A stretch of DNA of 35,479 bases, from the NCBI GenBank assembly GCA_019637225.1, contig JAHBWC010000084.1, positions 1-35,479 of the forward strand, given 5' to 3'. The DNA comes from Labilithrix sp. GTDB lineage: Bacteria > Myxococcota_A > Polyangia > Polyangiales > Polyangiaceae. Of this stretch, positions 18,001 through 25,967 are shown piece by piece. A model generated the notes under the pieces. The model was given only the letters and a program-made list of their open reading frames with translations, searched no databases and was not told the origin of the DNA. A program made the translations under genes and the position numbers. Position 1 is the first letter of the stretch. Each line of letters starts with the position of its first letter.

Positions 18001-19676
18001 TTCCCGCGCTGGTCGATCGGCGCATCCGGGGCCGCGTGAGCGGCGAGGTCGCGCTCGACGGGCTCCACGACGACGCTCGCGTGAAGGGCCGGATCGATCT
18101 CGAGCAGCTCGCGGTCGGCTCCGCCACGTACCCGAAGGGGCGGATCACGCTCGAGGCCGGCGGAGGCAGGCTCGCCGCCGGCGTGCGGCTCGATCAGCGG
18201 GACGGCTTCCTCGACGCGAGCGCGTCGACGGGCCTCGCGTGGGGCCCGGAGGTGGCGCCGGCGCTCGATGCGGCCCAGCCGATCGAGGTGTCGCTCGTCG
18301 CGAAGGCGTTCCGCGCCGCCGCGCTCCAGCCGTTCGTCGAGAGCGTCGTCCCGGTGCTCGACGGGCGGATCGACGCGGACGCGAAGGCGCGCATCGTGCC
18401 GGGGAAGCCGGGCGCCGAGCTCGCCGGCAAGGTGACGTTCTCGGACGGCACGTTTCAGGTGGCCGCGCTCGGCGAGGAGCTCCGCGCGGTGCGGGCGACG
18501 GCGACGTTCTCGCCCGACGGGACGATCCGCGTGACGGACGTGTACGCGCGGGGAACGCAAGGTGAGGTCGGCGCCGACGCGAGCGTGAAGCTCGACGGCG
18601 TGCGCGTCGCCGACGCGACCGCACACGTCCGGATCCCGGAGAGGCGTCCGCTCTCGCTCTCGGTGCACGGGCAGCCGATCGGCGAGCTCGCCGGCACGAT
18701 CGAGATCCGCGCGCGTCAGAGCGTCGACGCGAAAGAGACCGAGATCGTCGTCGAGGTGCCGAGGATGAACGTCGCGCTCCCGCAGGTGGCCAAGAGCGGC
18801 GTGCAGTCGCTCGAGCCGAAGGACAACGTCCGGGTCGGTGTCTACCGCGACGGAGACAGGTTCGTGATGCTTCCGCTCGCCAAGGCGGACCTCGATCGAG
18901 CCGCGCGTGCGCGCGAGGGCGAGGCCGCCGAGGGGAGCCGCCTCGTCATCGACGTCAGGCTGAGGAGGCTCGCGATCCAGCGCGGAAACCAGCTCCGCGT
19001 GAGCGTGACGGGCGAGCCGAAGATCGTGATCGAGGGTGGCGAGACCAAGGTGTTCGGCCAGGTCCGCGTGGAGCGCGGCTGGGTCGACGCGCGGGGCAAG
19101 AGGTTCGAGATCGAGAAGGGGACCATCACCTTCAACGGCGAGTCGCCGCCGAACCCGGCCGTGCTCGTCACCGCCAGCTGGGTGGCCGCCGACGGCACGC
19201 GCGTCTACGCCGACTTCGTCGGTCCGGCGAAGACGGGGAGGGTCACGCTGCGCTCCGAGCCGCCGCGCCCGAAGAACGAGATCCTCGCGCTCGTGCTCTT
19301 CGGCACCGCGGACGGAGCCAACCCCCAGCCGCCGCCCCCCGGCAGGCAGCCGGACGGGACGAACGCGGCCGTCGGCCTCGGAGGCGGGCTCGTCGCGCAA
19401 GGCCTCACCGAGGCGCTCGACGACCTCGTGGGCCTCCAGGCGACGGCGCGCATCGACACCACGCGGTCGAACAACCCGCGGCCGGAGGTCGAGATCCAGC
19501 TCTCGCCGAAGGTCTCTCTCTCCTTCGCGCACGTCGTCGGCACGCCGCCGATCACCGAGCCGGACAAGAACCTCGCGAGCGTCGAGTACCGGTTTCATCG
19601 CAACTGGTCGCTCGAGACGACCTTCGGCGATCGCGGGACCGCGTTGCTCGATGCGATCTGGCAGAAGCGCTACTGA
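15036..19676 (+). CDS. tamB: TamB-family translocation/lipid-transport protein
   Basis: The 1546-residue product begins with an inner-membrane anchor at about 13-38. A very long run of repeated beta-strand phrases with alternating hydrophobic residues follows, as expected for the beta-taco/AsmA-like groove of TamB and other bridge-like lipid-transfer proteins. The C-terminal part matches the conserved TamB (DUF490) end, including GTITFNGESPPNP, EILALVLFGTADGA, the EVEIQLSPKVSLSF strand and the last residues IWQKRY. TamB spans the periplasm and works with TamA in outer-membrane protein insertion and phospholipid movement. The start overlaps the tamA stop by one base, so expression is coupled. 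Length is somewhat greater than the E. coli protein (about 1260). A long antisense frame over the same DNA is a compositional shadow. Confidence 0.93.
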   Translation: MTSATPKSRARRVLGAFAAAVGAAVLFVVAAVGAVVVHLDAAAARRLASAQVSSVLATTFAGTVEIERIGGLGLQGLHGVRVRVRDPEGVQVLVADDVRVRIRAIDAARSALFGAGAIHVDVPFASVGHVDVNLDADESGERLRLANAFASKTPAAPPGPPGRGVRLEAPDVRLGHAWFHGTPPGAPLVDADLEDLAARARIAPDVVHAELARVRLVTRALPRGVNPSGTIGGELTMPASSGQGVDLEARFEGEVGGVPTKITGAMKDRRIDATVDARDPSGARTSAVVGELAVREPLSFHAEAHGELPHVDALASLVVGRATVDAKARLALSTTTRVAATLAARSVDAGALFEGAPKTNVSLDAAADLAIDDGGVHGDASIDTLPGTVERQPLPRVEVRAKLAGASAAVRARIHDAAMPTEVAIDLEPRTGKGGGQIVEAVARSRAPDLHRVPVVGARIGGSATVDASLRLLLPEKKVEDARVAVAVSKLTGEGLAIDRLKARARVSGTLDRPVIDAELEGRQLLTGTLPVASVDGRARVERIDGGVVVRDVAVKAVRLANETIALRARLVSVAGPKLRAEGVEIRGVGEPILADFVRDGRELRGRVDAPSIDLALASRLSGQRELAIESGTLGIRGEGVLRGGVAKAKVRAELANLTTRSVDGARAVLDAAIDGRDVELAIRAGLGGAGQLDLHTSGVAIGGRADDPRSWRRITGRAHVVGEVDLEQAARLVPAEALPIADVRGSLTVRGQVGRDGPDAIPEVQLHAHTNGLGVAARSSAPERVAGVTVEAPPRWRSTDVDVGIDLRSDGTSGLTGVAFRATDAKGVVVALDAKAILPYAELVASPAVARARVLDAPMRVKVVVPPRRVDQLPAIAGIKDVKGALEAELDASGTVLDPRVHLVARARGVRTAAMPLDVEADTVAALDYDGRAATLIAKTSSRGEELLDAGARVEVRARDLLVADGERLIAWKGSGRVKLRSFPLESLPALVDRRIRGRVSGEVALDGLHDDARVKGRIDLEQLAVGSATYPKGRITLEAGGGRLAAGVRLDQRDGFLDASASTGLAWGPEVAPALDAAQPIEVSLVAKAFRAAALQPFVESVVPVLDGRIDADAKARIVPGKPGAELAGKVTFSDGTFQVAALGEELRAVRATATFSPDGTIRVTDVYARGTQGEVGADASVKLDGVRVADATAHVRIPERRPLSLSVHGQPIGELAGTIEIRARQSVDAKETEIVVEVPRMNVALPQVAKSGVQSLEPKDNVRVGVYRDGDRFVMLPLAKADLDRAARAREGEAAEGSRLVIDVRLRRLAIQRGNQLRVSVTGEPKIVIEGGETKVFGQVRVERGWVDARGKRFEIEKGTITFNGESPPNPAVLVTASWVAADGTRVYADFVGPAKTGRVTLRSEPPRPKNEILALVLFGTADGANPQPPPPGRQPDGTNAAVGLGGGLVAQGLTEALDDLVGLQATARIDTTRSNNPRPEVEIQLSPKVSLSFAHVVGTPPITEPDKNLASVEYRFHRNWSLETTFGDRGTALLDAIWQKRY

Positions 19677-19836
19677 TCGGAGAGCTCCGAGCGGTTCGCT
19701 GCCCCGTCGTGCGGCGGCTCGCGCTCGGCGAGCGCGAGCTCGAGCGTCGAGCCTTCCGGCCCGAGGTGAGCGGTATGGGACGTGCAATCAGCCCCTCCAT
19801 GCGGCGCGCGATCGTGATGACGAGGAGGAGACGACC

Positions 19837-20238
19837 ATGATGACGAACCCGGCGGCCCCCGAGCGCCTGGCGCTCGAAGAGGCATCGACCGCCGATCTGG
19901 TCCGCGAGGCGCTCGACGAGGCGAAGGAGCTCGTTCGGCTCGAGATCGAGATCGCGCGACGCGAAGTCGAGAGCGAGATCGTGCGGGCGAAGCGCGCGGC
20001 GATCGGCTTCGCCGTCGCGCTCGCGGCGACGGTGGTCGTCCTCTCGCTCCTCGCCCTCGCGCTGGTCCTCTCGCTCGGCGGCACAGCGGTCGTGGCGCTC
20101 GCCGTCGCCGGCGTCCTCTTCGTGCTCGGCGGCGTCGCCGCCTTCGTCGGGTACTCCACGCTCCCCAGGCGGCCGCTCGAGCGGACCCGCCACCGGCTCG
20201 GCCGCGGCGTGAGCCAGCTAAAGGAGCACATCGCATGA
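19837..20238 (+). CDS. Holin-X-like (phage-holin family) small membrane protein
   Basis: The 133-residue product starts at an ATG with GAGGAG about seven bases upstream. A helical, charged N-terminus (TADLVREALDEAKELVRLEIEIARREVESE) is followed by two hydrophobic segments at about 54-80 and 83-107, then a basic tail. This is the pattern of the chromosomal phage_holin_3_6 or YqjE-like family, which is widespread and not evidence of a prophage; its role in the envelope is unsettled. It overlaps the next gene by four bases (ATGA), so the pair is coupled. It follows tamB by 160 bases without obvious features and could be read through from it. Confidence 0.8.
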   Translation: MMTNPAAPERLALEEASTADLVREALDEAKELVRLEIEIARREVESEIVRAKRAAIGFAVALAATVVVLSLLALALVLSLGGTAVVALAVAGVLFVLGGVAAFVGYSTLPRRPLERTRHRLGRGVSQLKEHIA

Positions 20239-20723
20239 AGCCGCCGAGGGACGACGTCCCGCCGAGCGAGCGGGTGAAGCTCCTCGAGCGCCAGGCGAAC
20301 GTCGTTCGCACGCGGCTCCTCCGCGCGGTGGACGCGCTCGACGCGCGCCGGCATCAGGTCGTCGAGATCGGCGCGCAGGCGAAGAAGATGGTGAAGCCCG
20401 CGGCGATCTCGCTCTTCGGCGCCGCGGCGCTGCTCGGTGTGAGCGCGCTCGCGCTCGGTCTCGGGCTCCGGCGGCGGCGGCGGCGCTCGCTTCCCGGGGC
20501 CGTGTCGCGCGCGCTCCGGGGCCTCGACGTCGTGCCGAAGCCCTCGCTCTCGTGGCGGGTCTTCGAGAGCGTCGCGGTCTCGGTGATGACCTTCGCCGCC
20601 ACCGAGCTCGTGAAGCAGGCGGCGAAGAACTTCATCGACGGCCGCCTCCCGAGCGGCCGCCTGATGGTCGGCGAGGCGCTCGTCGATCGGCGGCGGCGGC
20701 TCGCGCAGGGCAACGCGCGCTGA
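20235..20723 (+). CDS. Membrane protein coupled to the holin-like gene (YqjD/DUF3618-like)
   Basis: The 162-residue product has a cytoplasmic amphipathic helix (about 11-50, with LLERQANVVRTRLLRAVDALD), a single membrane segment near 54-78, an Arg-rich turn (RRRRRR) and a second, weaker helical region around 105-135. The family is not certain. The helix-then-TM form and position after a holin-X protein resemble the YqjD/DUF3618 partners found in the same order in other proteobacteria. YqjD of E. coli tethers ribosomes to the membrane in stationary phase, but I see no basis to claim that here. The ATGA overlap with the upstream gene supports a two-gene operon. Confidence 0.7.
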   Translation: MKPPRDDVPPSERVKLLERQANVVRTRLLRAVDALDARRHQVVEIGAQAKKMVKPAAISLFGAAALLGVSALALGLGLRRRRRRSLPGAVSRALRGLDVVPKPSLSWRVFESVAVSVMTFAATELVKQAAKNFIDGRLPSGRLMVGEALVDRRRRLAQGNAR

Positions 20724-20821
20724 GGCGTGCTGCGCGCCGTCGTGCGGCGCGTGCGGCGCGCGGCCTCGAGTGCGCTGCCGGCCCTTGCAGCGGAGCCGGC
20801 GCGGTCGCTAAGGTCACGCGC

Positions 20822-21802
20822 ATGGCTGGCGCCCACGCGGTTCGCATGCACGAGGTCGGAGCTCCGGACGTCCTTCGCTGGGAGCCGATCGAGCTGCCCG
20901 AGCCTGGTCCGGGCGAGGTCCGCGTTCGTCACACGGCGATCGGCCTCAACTTCATCGACACGTACCATCGAACGGGCCTCTACCCCGTGCCGTTGCCCGC
21001 CGTGCTCGGGTCGGAGGCCGTCGGCGTCGTCGAGGCGCTCGGTGACGGCGTGACGGGCTTCGCCGCCGGCGATCGCGTCGGCTACGCCACGGGGCCGATG
21101 GGCGCGTACGCCGAGGCGCGCAACATCACGGCCTCGGTCGTCGTGAAGATCCCGCCGGGCGTCGACGACGACCGCGCCGCCGCGTCGCTCCTGAAGGGAA
21201 TGACCGCGCACTACCTCCTCGACATCGGCCGGCTCAGGGAGTCGCCCCGGACGATCCTCGTGCACGCGGCGGCCGGCGGCGTGGGCCTCTTGCTCTGTCA
21301 GTGGGCCAAGCGCCTCGGCGCGACCGTGATCGGCACGGTCGGGAGCGAAGCGAAGGCGAAGCTCGCGCTCGCGAGCGGCTGCGACGAGGTGATCCGCTAC
21401 GACGGCGAGAGCGTCGCGAAGCGCGTCCACGCGATCACGAACGGGAAGAAGGTCGACGTCGTCTACGACTCCGTCGGCAAGGACACGTGGAGCGACTCGC
21501 TCGCGTCGCTACGGCCGCGTGGCATGATGGTGTCGTTCGGGCAATCGTCGGGGCCCGTCGCGCCGTTCGAGCCGCGCGTCCTCGCCGCGAACGGCTCCTT
21601 GTTCTTCACGCGCCCGACGCTCTTCGACTACGTCCGCGAGCGCGCCGAGCTCGAAGCCCGCGCGCGCGATCTCTTCGCCGCGCTCGAAGAAGGCGCCTTG
21701 AACGTGCGCGTCGGCCAGACGTACCCGCTCCGGGAGGCCGCCCGCGCGCACCGCGACCTCGAGGGGCGGAAGACGACCGGCTCGACGCTCCTCGTTCCCT
21801 GA
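20822..21802 (+). CDS. qor: NADPH:quinone oxidoreductase (zeta-crystallin family)
   Basis: The 326-residue enzyme aligns end to end with the medium-chain quinone oxidoreductases: GLNFIDTYHRTGLYP near the start, LGSEAVGVVEALGDGV, a Rossmann nucleotide site AAAGGVGLLLCQWAKRLGA (149-167) and the family phrase VVYDSVGKDTW. It ends GSTLLVP like E. coli Qor (GSSLLIP). There are no structural zinc cysteines, as expected for this branch of the MDR superfamily. It reduces quinones with NADPH in the cytosol, probably as a detoxifying step. The ATG at 20822 fits the family length; an upstream in-frame extension lies over the preceding gene. It is a single gene on the plus strand, 98 bases after the coupled membrane pair. 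Confidence 0.94.
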   Translation: MAGAHAVRMHEVGAPDVLRWEPIELPEPGPGEVRVRHTAIGLNFIDTYHRTGLYPVPLPAVLGSEAVGVVEALGDGVTGFAAGDRVGYATGPMGAYAEARNITASVVVKIPPGVDDDRAAASLLKGMTAHYLLDIGRLRESPRTILVHAAAGGVGLLLCQWAKRLGATVIGTVGSEAKAKLALASGCDEVIRYDGESVAKRVHAITNGKKVDVVYDSVGKDTWSDSLASLRPRGMMVSFGQSSGPVAPFEPRVLAANGSLFFTRPTLFDYVRERAELEARARDLFAALEEGALNVRVGQTYPLREAARAHRDLEGRKTTGSTLLVP

Positions 21803-21994
21803 TCGAGCCGCCCGCTCGGGCCGACGGGGCGCGCGCGTGCCAATTGCGCAACGGGGCGGGGGCTGGGGCGAGGGGCTGGGATCGCTCCGGATCCGGGCGC
21901 GCGTCGGCTCCGCGCCGGACGCCGTATTCGTCCATGATTTCAAACAATGCGGCGCGTCAGACGCCTCGGTACGACAGCTGCTTACACTGGAGGC

Positions 21995-24487
21995 ATGGGA
22001 GCATCGGGACCCGTTCGACGGCTTCTGGCCATCGCGCTCGTGGGAGCGATCGCGAGCGCGAGCGGCCTCGGCTGCGGCGACGGCGGCGAGGGCCGCGACG
22101 GCGCCGAGACCGCGTCCGAGGGCAAGCCCGATCCCGGCGGCTCGGCCGGCGACGACGTCTACGACGAGGTCCCCGCGGCGGCGCTCCGCGAGCGTCCGTG
22201 GGAGGTCGTCAGCAAGAAGGGCGAGACGTACCTCGCGAACGTCTTCTACGCCGACGCCAGCCAGAACGAGCAGATCATGCCGTGGGCGCTCGACGGGCGG
22301 ACGATGATCGATCGCCTCGTCTATCCGACGCTCGGCAACCCGAACCTCTACGTGAAGGCCGACGCCGAGGACGAGCTCGTGATGGTCCTCCGCATCGAGC
22401 CGGACGCGTTCGATCACCTGAAGCCGTCGCGCGCACCCGAGGGGGGCGACTCGCCGCTGAAGGCGGTGACCCTGACCGAGGACGGCGACAACGGCTTCTC
22501 CTTCCTCCTCGTCGCGCGCAGCGAGCGCGCCGCCGCGGAGTCGAGCACGACGCAGCTCCCGCGCGCGGGGGTCTTCCGGATCGCGCCGACCAAGGTGCTC
22601 GAGAGCCCCGAGCCCGCCGACATGCCGGCCGCGCTCGCGAAGAGGAAGACGCTCCGCTTCGTCTTCGACCGTGCAGCCATGGCGAACGTCCCGCCGGGGC
22701 TCTACGACGCGCGCTTCGAGGTGCGGAAGAACGGCGCGCTCTTCGCGAACGTCTACGAGTACCAGTACAACGCCGTCCGCGTGTTCGACGCGGAGCGTGA
22801 CGAGTACACCGCGATCAACGTGACGGACACGCAGGTCGCGATCGGCGCGGAGTACAAGGCGTTCACCGCCGACAAGCTCGACGACTTCGTCGACGCCGTG
22901 AACGCCGAGACCGACGCCGCCGTGAAGAACGCGGCCTTCATCACCTTCAACGGCGACCTCCACAACGGCGGCTCGCCGGGATCGGTTCGCCAGCGCATCG
23001 TCGCCAAGACCTACGCGGACGAGGCCAAGCGCGTCGTCGGCGCTCTGAAACGCCTGAATTTTCCCATCTTCCTCACCGCGGGCAACCACGACGGCTACGC
23101 GGCCGTCGGCCACGTCCCGAGCCTCGTGAAGACGGTCGACGAGAAGGTCGGCGACAGCCTGAAGAAGGTCATCGAGGAGCAGAACAACCTCGCGTGGCCG
23201 GACTACTCGTGGGACGCCTTCGCGGCCTTCCTCGACGACACGCTGGCGACGCCGGGCGGCCGCCACACCGACATCTTCGAGGGGACGTTCGAGCGGCGCG
23301 CGGGCGAGACGTTCTCGGCGTCTTTCAAGGAGGTCGCGCGCCGCGATCGCAACGTCATCCTCTACGACGGCTTCTACCAGTGGCAGAAGACGTACGGCCC
23401 GCTCTACACGTCGTGGACGTTTGGCAAGAACCGCTACGTCTCGATGAACTCGTTCGAGCTCCGGCAGCACCGTCGCACGGGCTGGGGCATGTACACCGTC
23501 AACTACGGCGGCGCCGTGTCGAAGCCGCAGCTCGAGTGGCTCGATCGTGAGCTCACGCGCGGCAAGCTCGCGGGCCAGGACCTCGTCGTGCTCATGCACC
23601 ACGACCCTCGCGGCGGGCACAAGGGCCAGGACCTCGGCTACTACTCGCCGATGATCGAGTTCCGCGGCATCGCGCAGAGCACGCTCAACTACATCTTCAG
23701 CAGCGCGCTCGTCCCGGCGGTCTGCAAGCAGCCGAACTGGTCGCTCTCGGTCGACGAGCGCGAGAGCTGCCTCCACGACGGTCTGCAGGAGTGGATGGGC
23801 CCCGACGCGCTCGACAAGGACGGCCCCGGCTTCTTCCTCTCCGGCGTCGAGCTCCTCAAGCGCTTCGTCAAGAGCGCCCACGCGCGCACGATGGTCCTCG
23901 GGCACGTGCACTTCAACAGCCTCGAGGTCCTGCAGTCCGGCGACGTGCTCATCCCGAACCGCCTCTCGATGGATCCGGCGACCCAGAGCGCGAACGCGTC
24001 GATCGAGGCCGCCAACCCGGTGCGCAGGCTCGCCTGGGAAGATCGGCTCGTCCCGGAGGCGCCGGGCGCCTGGCGCTTCGCCGCGCCGGGAATGCCGAGC
24101 CTCGCGAACGACGTCGAGACCAGCCTCGCGCCCGGCTCCTTCGACCGGTGGCGCTCCGACCTCGACACGATGCTCCGCGCCGCGACGCCGCCGTCGATGA
24201 CCACGCTCTCGGCGCCGCAGGGCGGCCCGCGCGAGCTCGCCATCCTGCGCTTCACGTCGGGCGCCGACCTCGCGAGCCAGAAGTACGAGGGCAGCTCGAT
24301 GTACGGCTACGCGGCGCTCCACGTCACGAAGCAGACCGGGGCGGCGCGCATCAACCGGATGACGTTCTTCAAGCACGACGGCGCCGCCGAGACCTTCCGG
24401 AAGATCGACACCGTCGACGTCGATCGCACGAAGAGCATCGCCGCCCGCGCCCCGTCGAACCCGGTCGACCAGCTCTTCGAGTGGTAG
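21995..24487 (+). CDS. Exported calcineurin-like metallophosphoesterase
   Basis: The chosen ATG (21995) begins the signal MGASGPVRRLLAIALVGAIA, followed by SGLGC (Cys27, imperfect lipobox); an ATG 48 bases upstream adds only basic residues. In the 830-residue product the first 260 residues look like a beta-rich domain. The metallophosphoesterase core then has DTQ (278-280), GDLH (320-323), GNHD (363-366), a histidine pair (MHHD, His535/536) and GHVH (His637/His639). Those motifs bind two metals and cleave phosphomono- or diesters in the periplasm or outside the cell. The usual DxH first motif is DTQ. The region after about residue 660 is another beta-rich domain. The substrate cannot be deduced, and the length is well above that of minimal family members. 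Confidence 0.87.
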   Translation: MGASGPVRRLLAIALVGAIASASGLGCGDGGEGRDGAETASEGKPDPGGSAGDDVYDEVPAAALRERPWEVVSKKGETYLANVFYADASQNEQIMPWALDGRTMIDRLVYPTLGNPNLYVKADAEDELVMVLRIEPDAFDHLKPSRAPEGGDSPLKAVTLTEDGDNGFSFLLVARSERAAAESSTTQLPRAGVFRIAPTKVLESPEPADMPAALAKRKTLRFVFDRAAMANVPPGLYDARFEVRKNGALFANVYEYQYNAVRVFDAERDEYTAINVTDTQVAIGAEYKAFTADKLDDFVDAVNAETDAAVKNAAFITFNGDLHNGGSPGSVRQRIVAKTYADEAKRVVGALKRLNFPIFLTAGNHDGYAAVGHVPSLVKTVDEKVGDSLKKVIEEQNNLAWPDYSWDAFAAFLDDTLATPGGRHTDIFEGTFERRAGETFSASFKEVARRDRNVILYDGFYQWQKTYGPLYTSWTFGKNRYVSMNSFELRQHRRTGWGMYTVNYGGAVSKPQLEWLDRELTRGKLAGQDLVVLMHHDPRGGHKGQDLGYYSPMIEFRGIAQSTLNYIFSSALVPAVCKQPNWSLSVDERESCLHDGLQEWMGPDALDKDGPGFFLSGVELLKRFVKSAHARTMVLGHVHFNSLEVLQSGDVLIPNRLSMDPATQSANASIEAANPVRRLAWEDRLVPEAPGAWRFAAPGMPSLANDVETSLAPGSFDRWRSDLDTMLRAATPPSMTTLSAPQGGPRELAILRFTSGADLASQKYEGSSMYGYAALHVTKQTGAARINRMTFFKHDGAAETFRKIDTVDVDRTKSIAARAPSNPVDQLFEW

Positions 24488-24558
24488 CTCGCCCGGCTCC
24501 GCGTCACGCGCGTCAGGGGCCCGCCCTGTCCCGCGCCCCGCGCCTCACGCGCCGCGCG

Positions 24559-25776
24559 TCACGGGATCGATTTGCAGCAGCGAAATCCGAGGTGGTAGTT
24601 GACGTGCATCGCCCGATCGAGCTGCTCGACGTGCCAGCGCGGGTCGAAGTTGCAGTGGTCCGGGTAGGCGCCGCCCTTGTTGGTCGTCGTCGCGGGCACG
24701 GGCTCGTTCGGCTCCTTGGCGAGCTCGTTGTAGAACCACGCGCTGCCCTTGAGCTGCGTGACGACGCGATCGCCGTCGCGGCGCATCATGACCTCGGCGA
24801 CGTTGCCGTGCTGATCGAACACCCCGAAGCGTGAGCGGCACTTCGGGTACGAGCCGCTCGGCTCGGTGTCCGTGGTGCACGTGTTCCACGTCGTGCGCGC
24901 GTCGCGGACGACGCACGCCTGGCGGTGGCGGAGGTTCGTGTGGCAGATCTCGATGTCGAGCTTGTCGCCGTAGGCGTAGCGCTGATCGGGGCCGCCGTCG
25001 GGATCGCCGCGGCAGGCGATGTTCCACTCGATGTCGGAGCAGAGGCGCTTGCCCTGGAGCTCGCACACCTTCTTCGCGAGGGGCGGCTGCGTCCACACCA
25101 TCGGCAGCTCGCAGGCCTTGTTCGGGAACTCGAACACGTCGATGCAGAACCAGGCCTCCTTCCCCTTCACCCAGATCGGGACCATGTTCTCGGCGCCGCA
25201 CTTCTCGCGCTGCTCGGGCGTCTGAATCACGACGCCCTTGAGGCCCTCGAGGCACTTCTCGCGGCTGATGGAGTGCTGCGCGATCGCCTTGTTGCCCTGG
25301 TTCGCGTGGTGCGGGCCGTCGGTGTTGAACATCGACCGGAGGAACGCGTCCGGCTGGATCGTCTTCTTCTCTTGCTCCGTGAACGGGCGGATCGAGAAGA
25401 GCGAGAGGAGCTCCTCGCGCGTCTCGCGGTGAGGCTTCATCGGATCGCCGTCGGCGCTCGTCGCGCCGGCGTCGCTCGCGGCTGCGTCGAGGACGGCGAG
25501 CGCGGCGGCGTCGAGGTCCGGCGAGCCGACGGCGGCGTCGGACGGAGGCGCGTCGCCCGTCGGCGCGGTGCTCGGGAGCTTCGTCTCGGGTTGACCCTCG
25601 TGCGGCGCCCGCGTGGGCGTGCAGGAGCTGGCGGTCGTCGCGAGGACGGTCGCCGCGGCGGCGAAGCACGCCACGGAGGCGAGCCGGCGACCCGCCGTCC
25701 TCGCCTCGAACCGAGGCCGGGGAGGGACGTTCAGCCAGGAAGGAAGCGTAAGCCGCGACGGCTTGGCGCGAGCCAT
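24559..25776 (-). CDS. SUMF1/FGE-domain exported protein, probably not a true sulfatase activator
   Basis: The 405-residue product has a basic N-terminus, a hydrophobic stretch at about 32-50 and TASSC (Cys52), an imperfect lipobox. An Ala/Asp/Pro-rich linker runs to about residue 110. The rest carries SUMF1-type (formylglycine-generating enzyme fold) motifs: the CIDVFEFPNKACELPMVW strand, GKRLCSDIEWNIACRG, FGVFDQHGNVAEVM, the GGAYPDH phrase and the ending HLGFRCCKS. Genuine FGE uses two nearby cysteines in this C-terminal phrase; here HCNFDPRWH keeps at most one, so oxidase activity is doubtful. In myxobacteria such domains are often part of lipoproteins with unknown ligands. The gene converges on the phosphoesterase (71 bases between) and diverges from the CbpA gene. 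Confidence 0.85.
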   Translation of the reverse strand: MARAKPSRLTLPSWLNVPPRPRFEARTAGRRLASVACFAAAATVLATTASSCTPTRAPHEGQPETKLPSTAPTGDAPPSDAAVGSPDLDAAALAVLDAAASDAGATSADGDPMKPHRETREELLSLFSIRPFTEQEKKTIQPDAFLRSMFNTDGPHHANQGNKAIAQHSISREKCLEGLKGVVIQTPEQREKCGAENMVPIWVKGKEAWFCIDVFEFPNKACELPMVWTQPPLAKKVCELQGKRLCSDIEWNIACRGDPDGGPDQRYAYGDKLDIEICHTNLRHRQACVVRDARTTWNTCTTDTEPSGSYPKCRSRFGVFDQHGNVAEVMMRRDGDRVVTQLKGSAWFYNELAKEPNEPVPATTTNKGGAYPDHCNFDPRWHVEQLDRAMHVNYHLGFRCCKSIP

Positions 25777-25816
25777 GGGTCGATCCTAACAACGTCCAGG
25801 AGCAAAGACCGCTTTC

Positions 25817-25893
25817 CGGGGACGCGCGAAACGAGCGCTCGGAGCGGCGCTTCGCGCACGATGAGCGTCCCCGAAGGGACGAGCCGCAGGCTC
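25817..25893. other. Structured intergenic element with nested inverted repeats
   Basis: CGGGGACGC (25817-25825) pairs with GCGTCCCCG (25865-25873). Inside it GCGAA (25826-25830) pairs with TTCGC (25851-25855), leaving a nine-base bulge. Alternatively GTCCC-CGAA-GGGAC (25867-25880) forms a tetraloop hairpin directly followed by GAGCC-GCA-GGCTC (25881-25893). The two options are mutually exclusive. It lies between the divergent SUMF1 and CbpA genes, so it could be a leader structure or a mobile repeat-type element. Confidence 0.5.
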
Positions 25894-25938
25894 GAAAGAG
25901 CGAGCGCGAGCGGTCGACGCGCACGGCCGTTGCATGGA

Positions 25939-25950
25939 TCTCCGCGGAGA
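25939..25950. promoter_or_regulatory. Perfect 12-base palindrome before the CbpA gene
   Basis: TCTCCGCGGAGA is its own reverse complement and ends 17 bases before the start codon at 25968. It might be an operator half-site pair, or a small hairpin that hides the GGAG. It is not a CIRCE element. Nothing further supports a function. Confidence 0.35.
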
Positions 25951-25967
25951 ATTAGGTTCGGACTGTC

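Noticed and set aside
15030..19787. Very long open frame on the strand opposite tamB
   Set aside because: High-GC coding DNA keeps other frames open. The product is Arg/Asp/Glu-rich with no domain, whereas tamB has clear family sequence.
19837..20238. Prophage holin
   Set aside because: No phage lysin, structural or integrase gene is nearby, and the holin-X family is a normal chromosomal gene in many bacteria.
24559..25776. Functional formylglycine-generating enzyme
   Set aside because: The C-terminal cysteine pair of FGE is not present; only the fold is supported.
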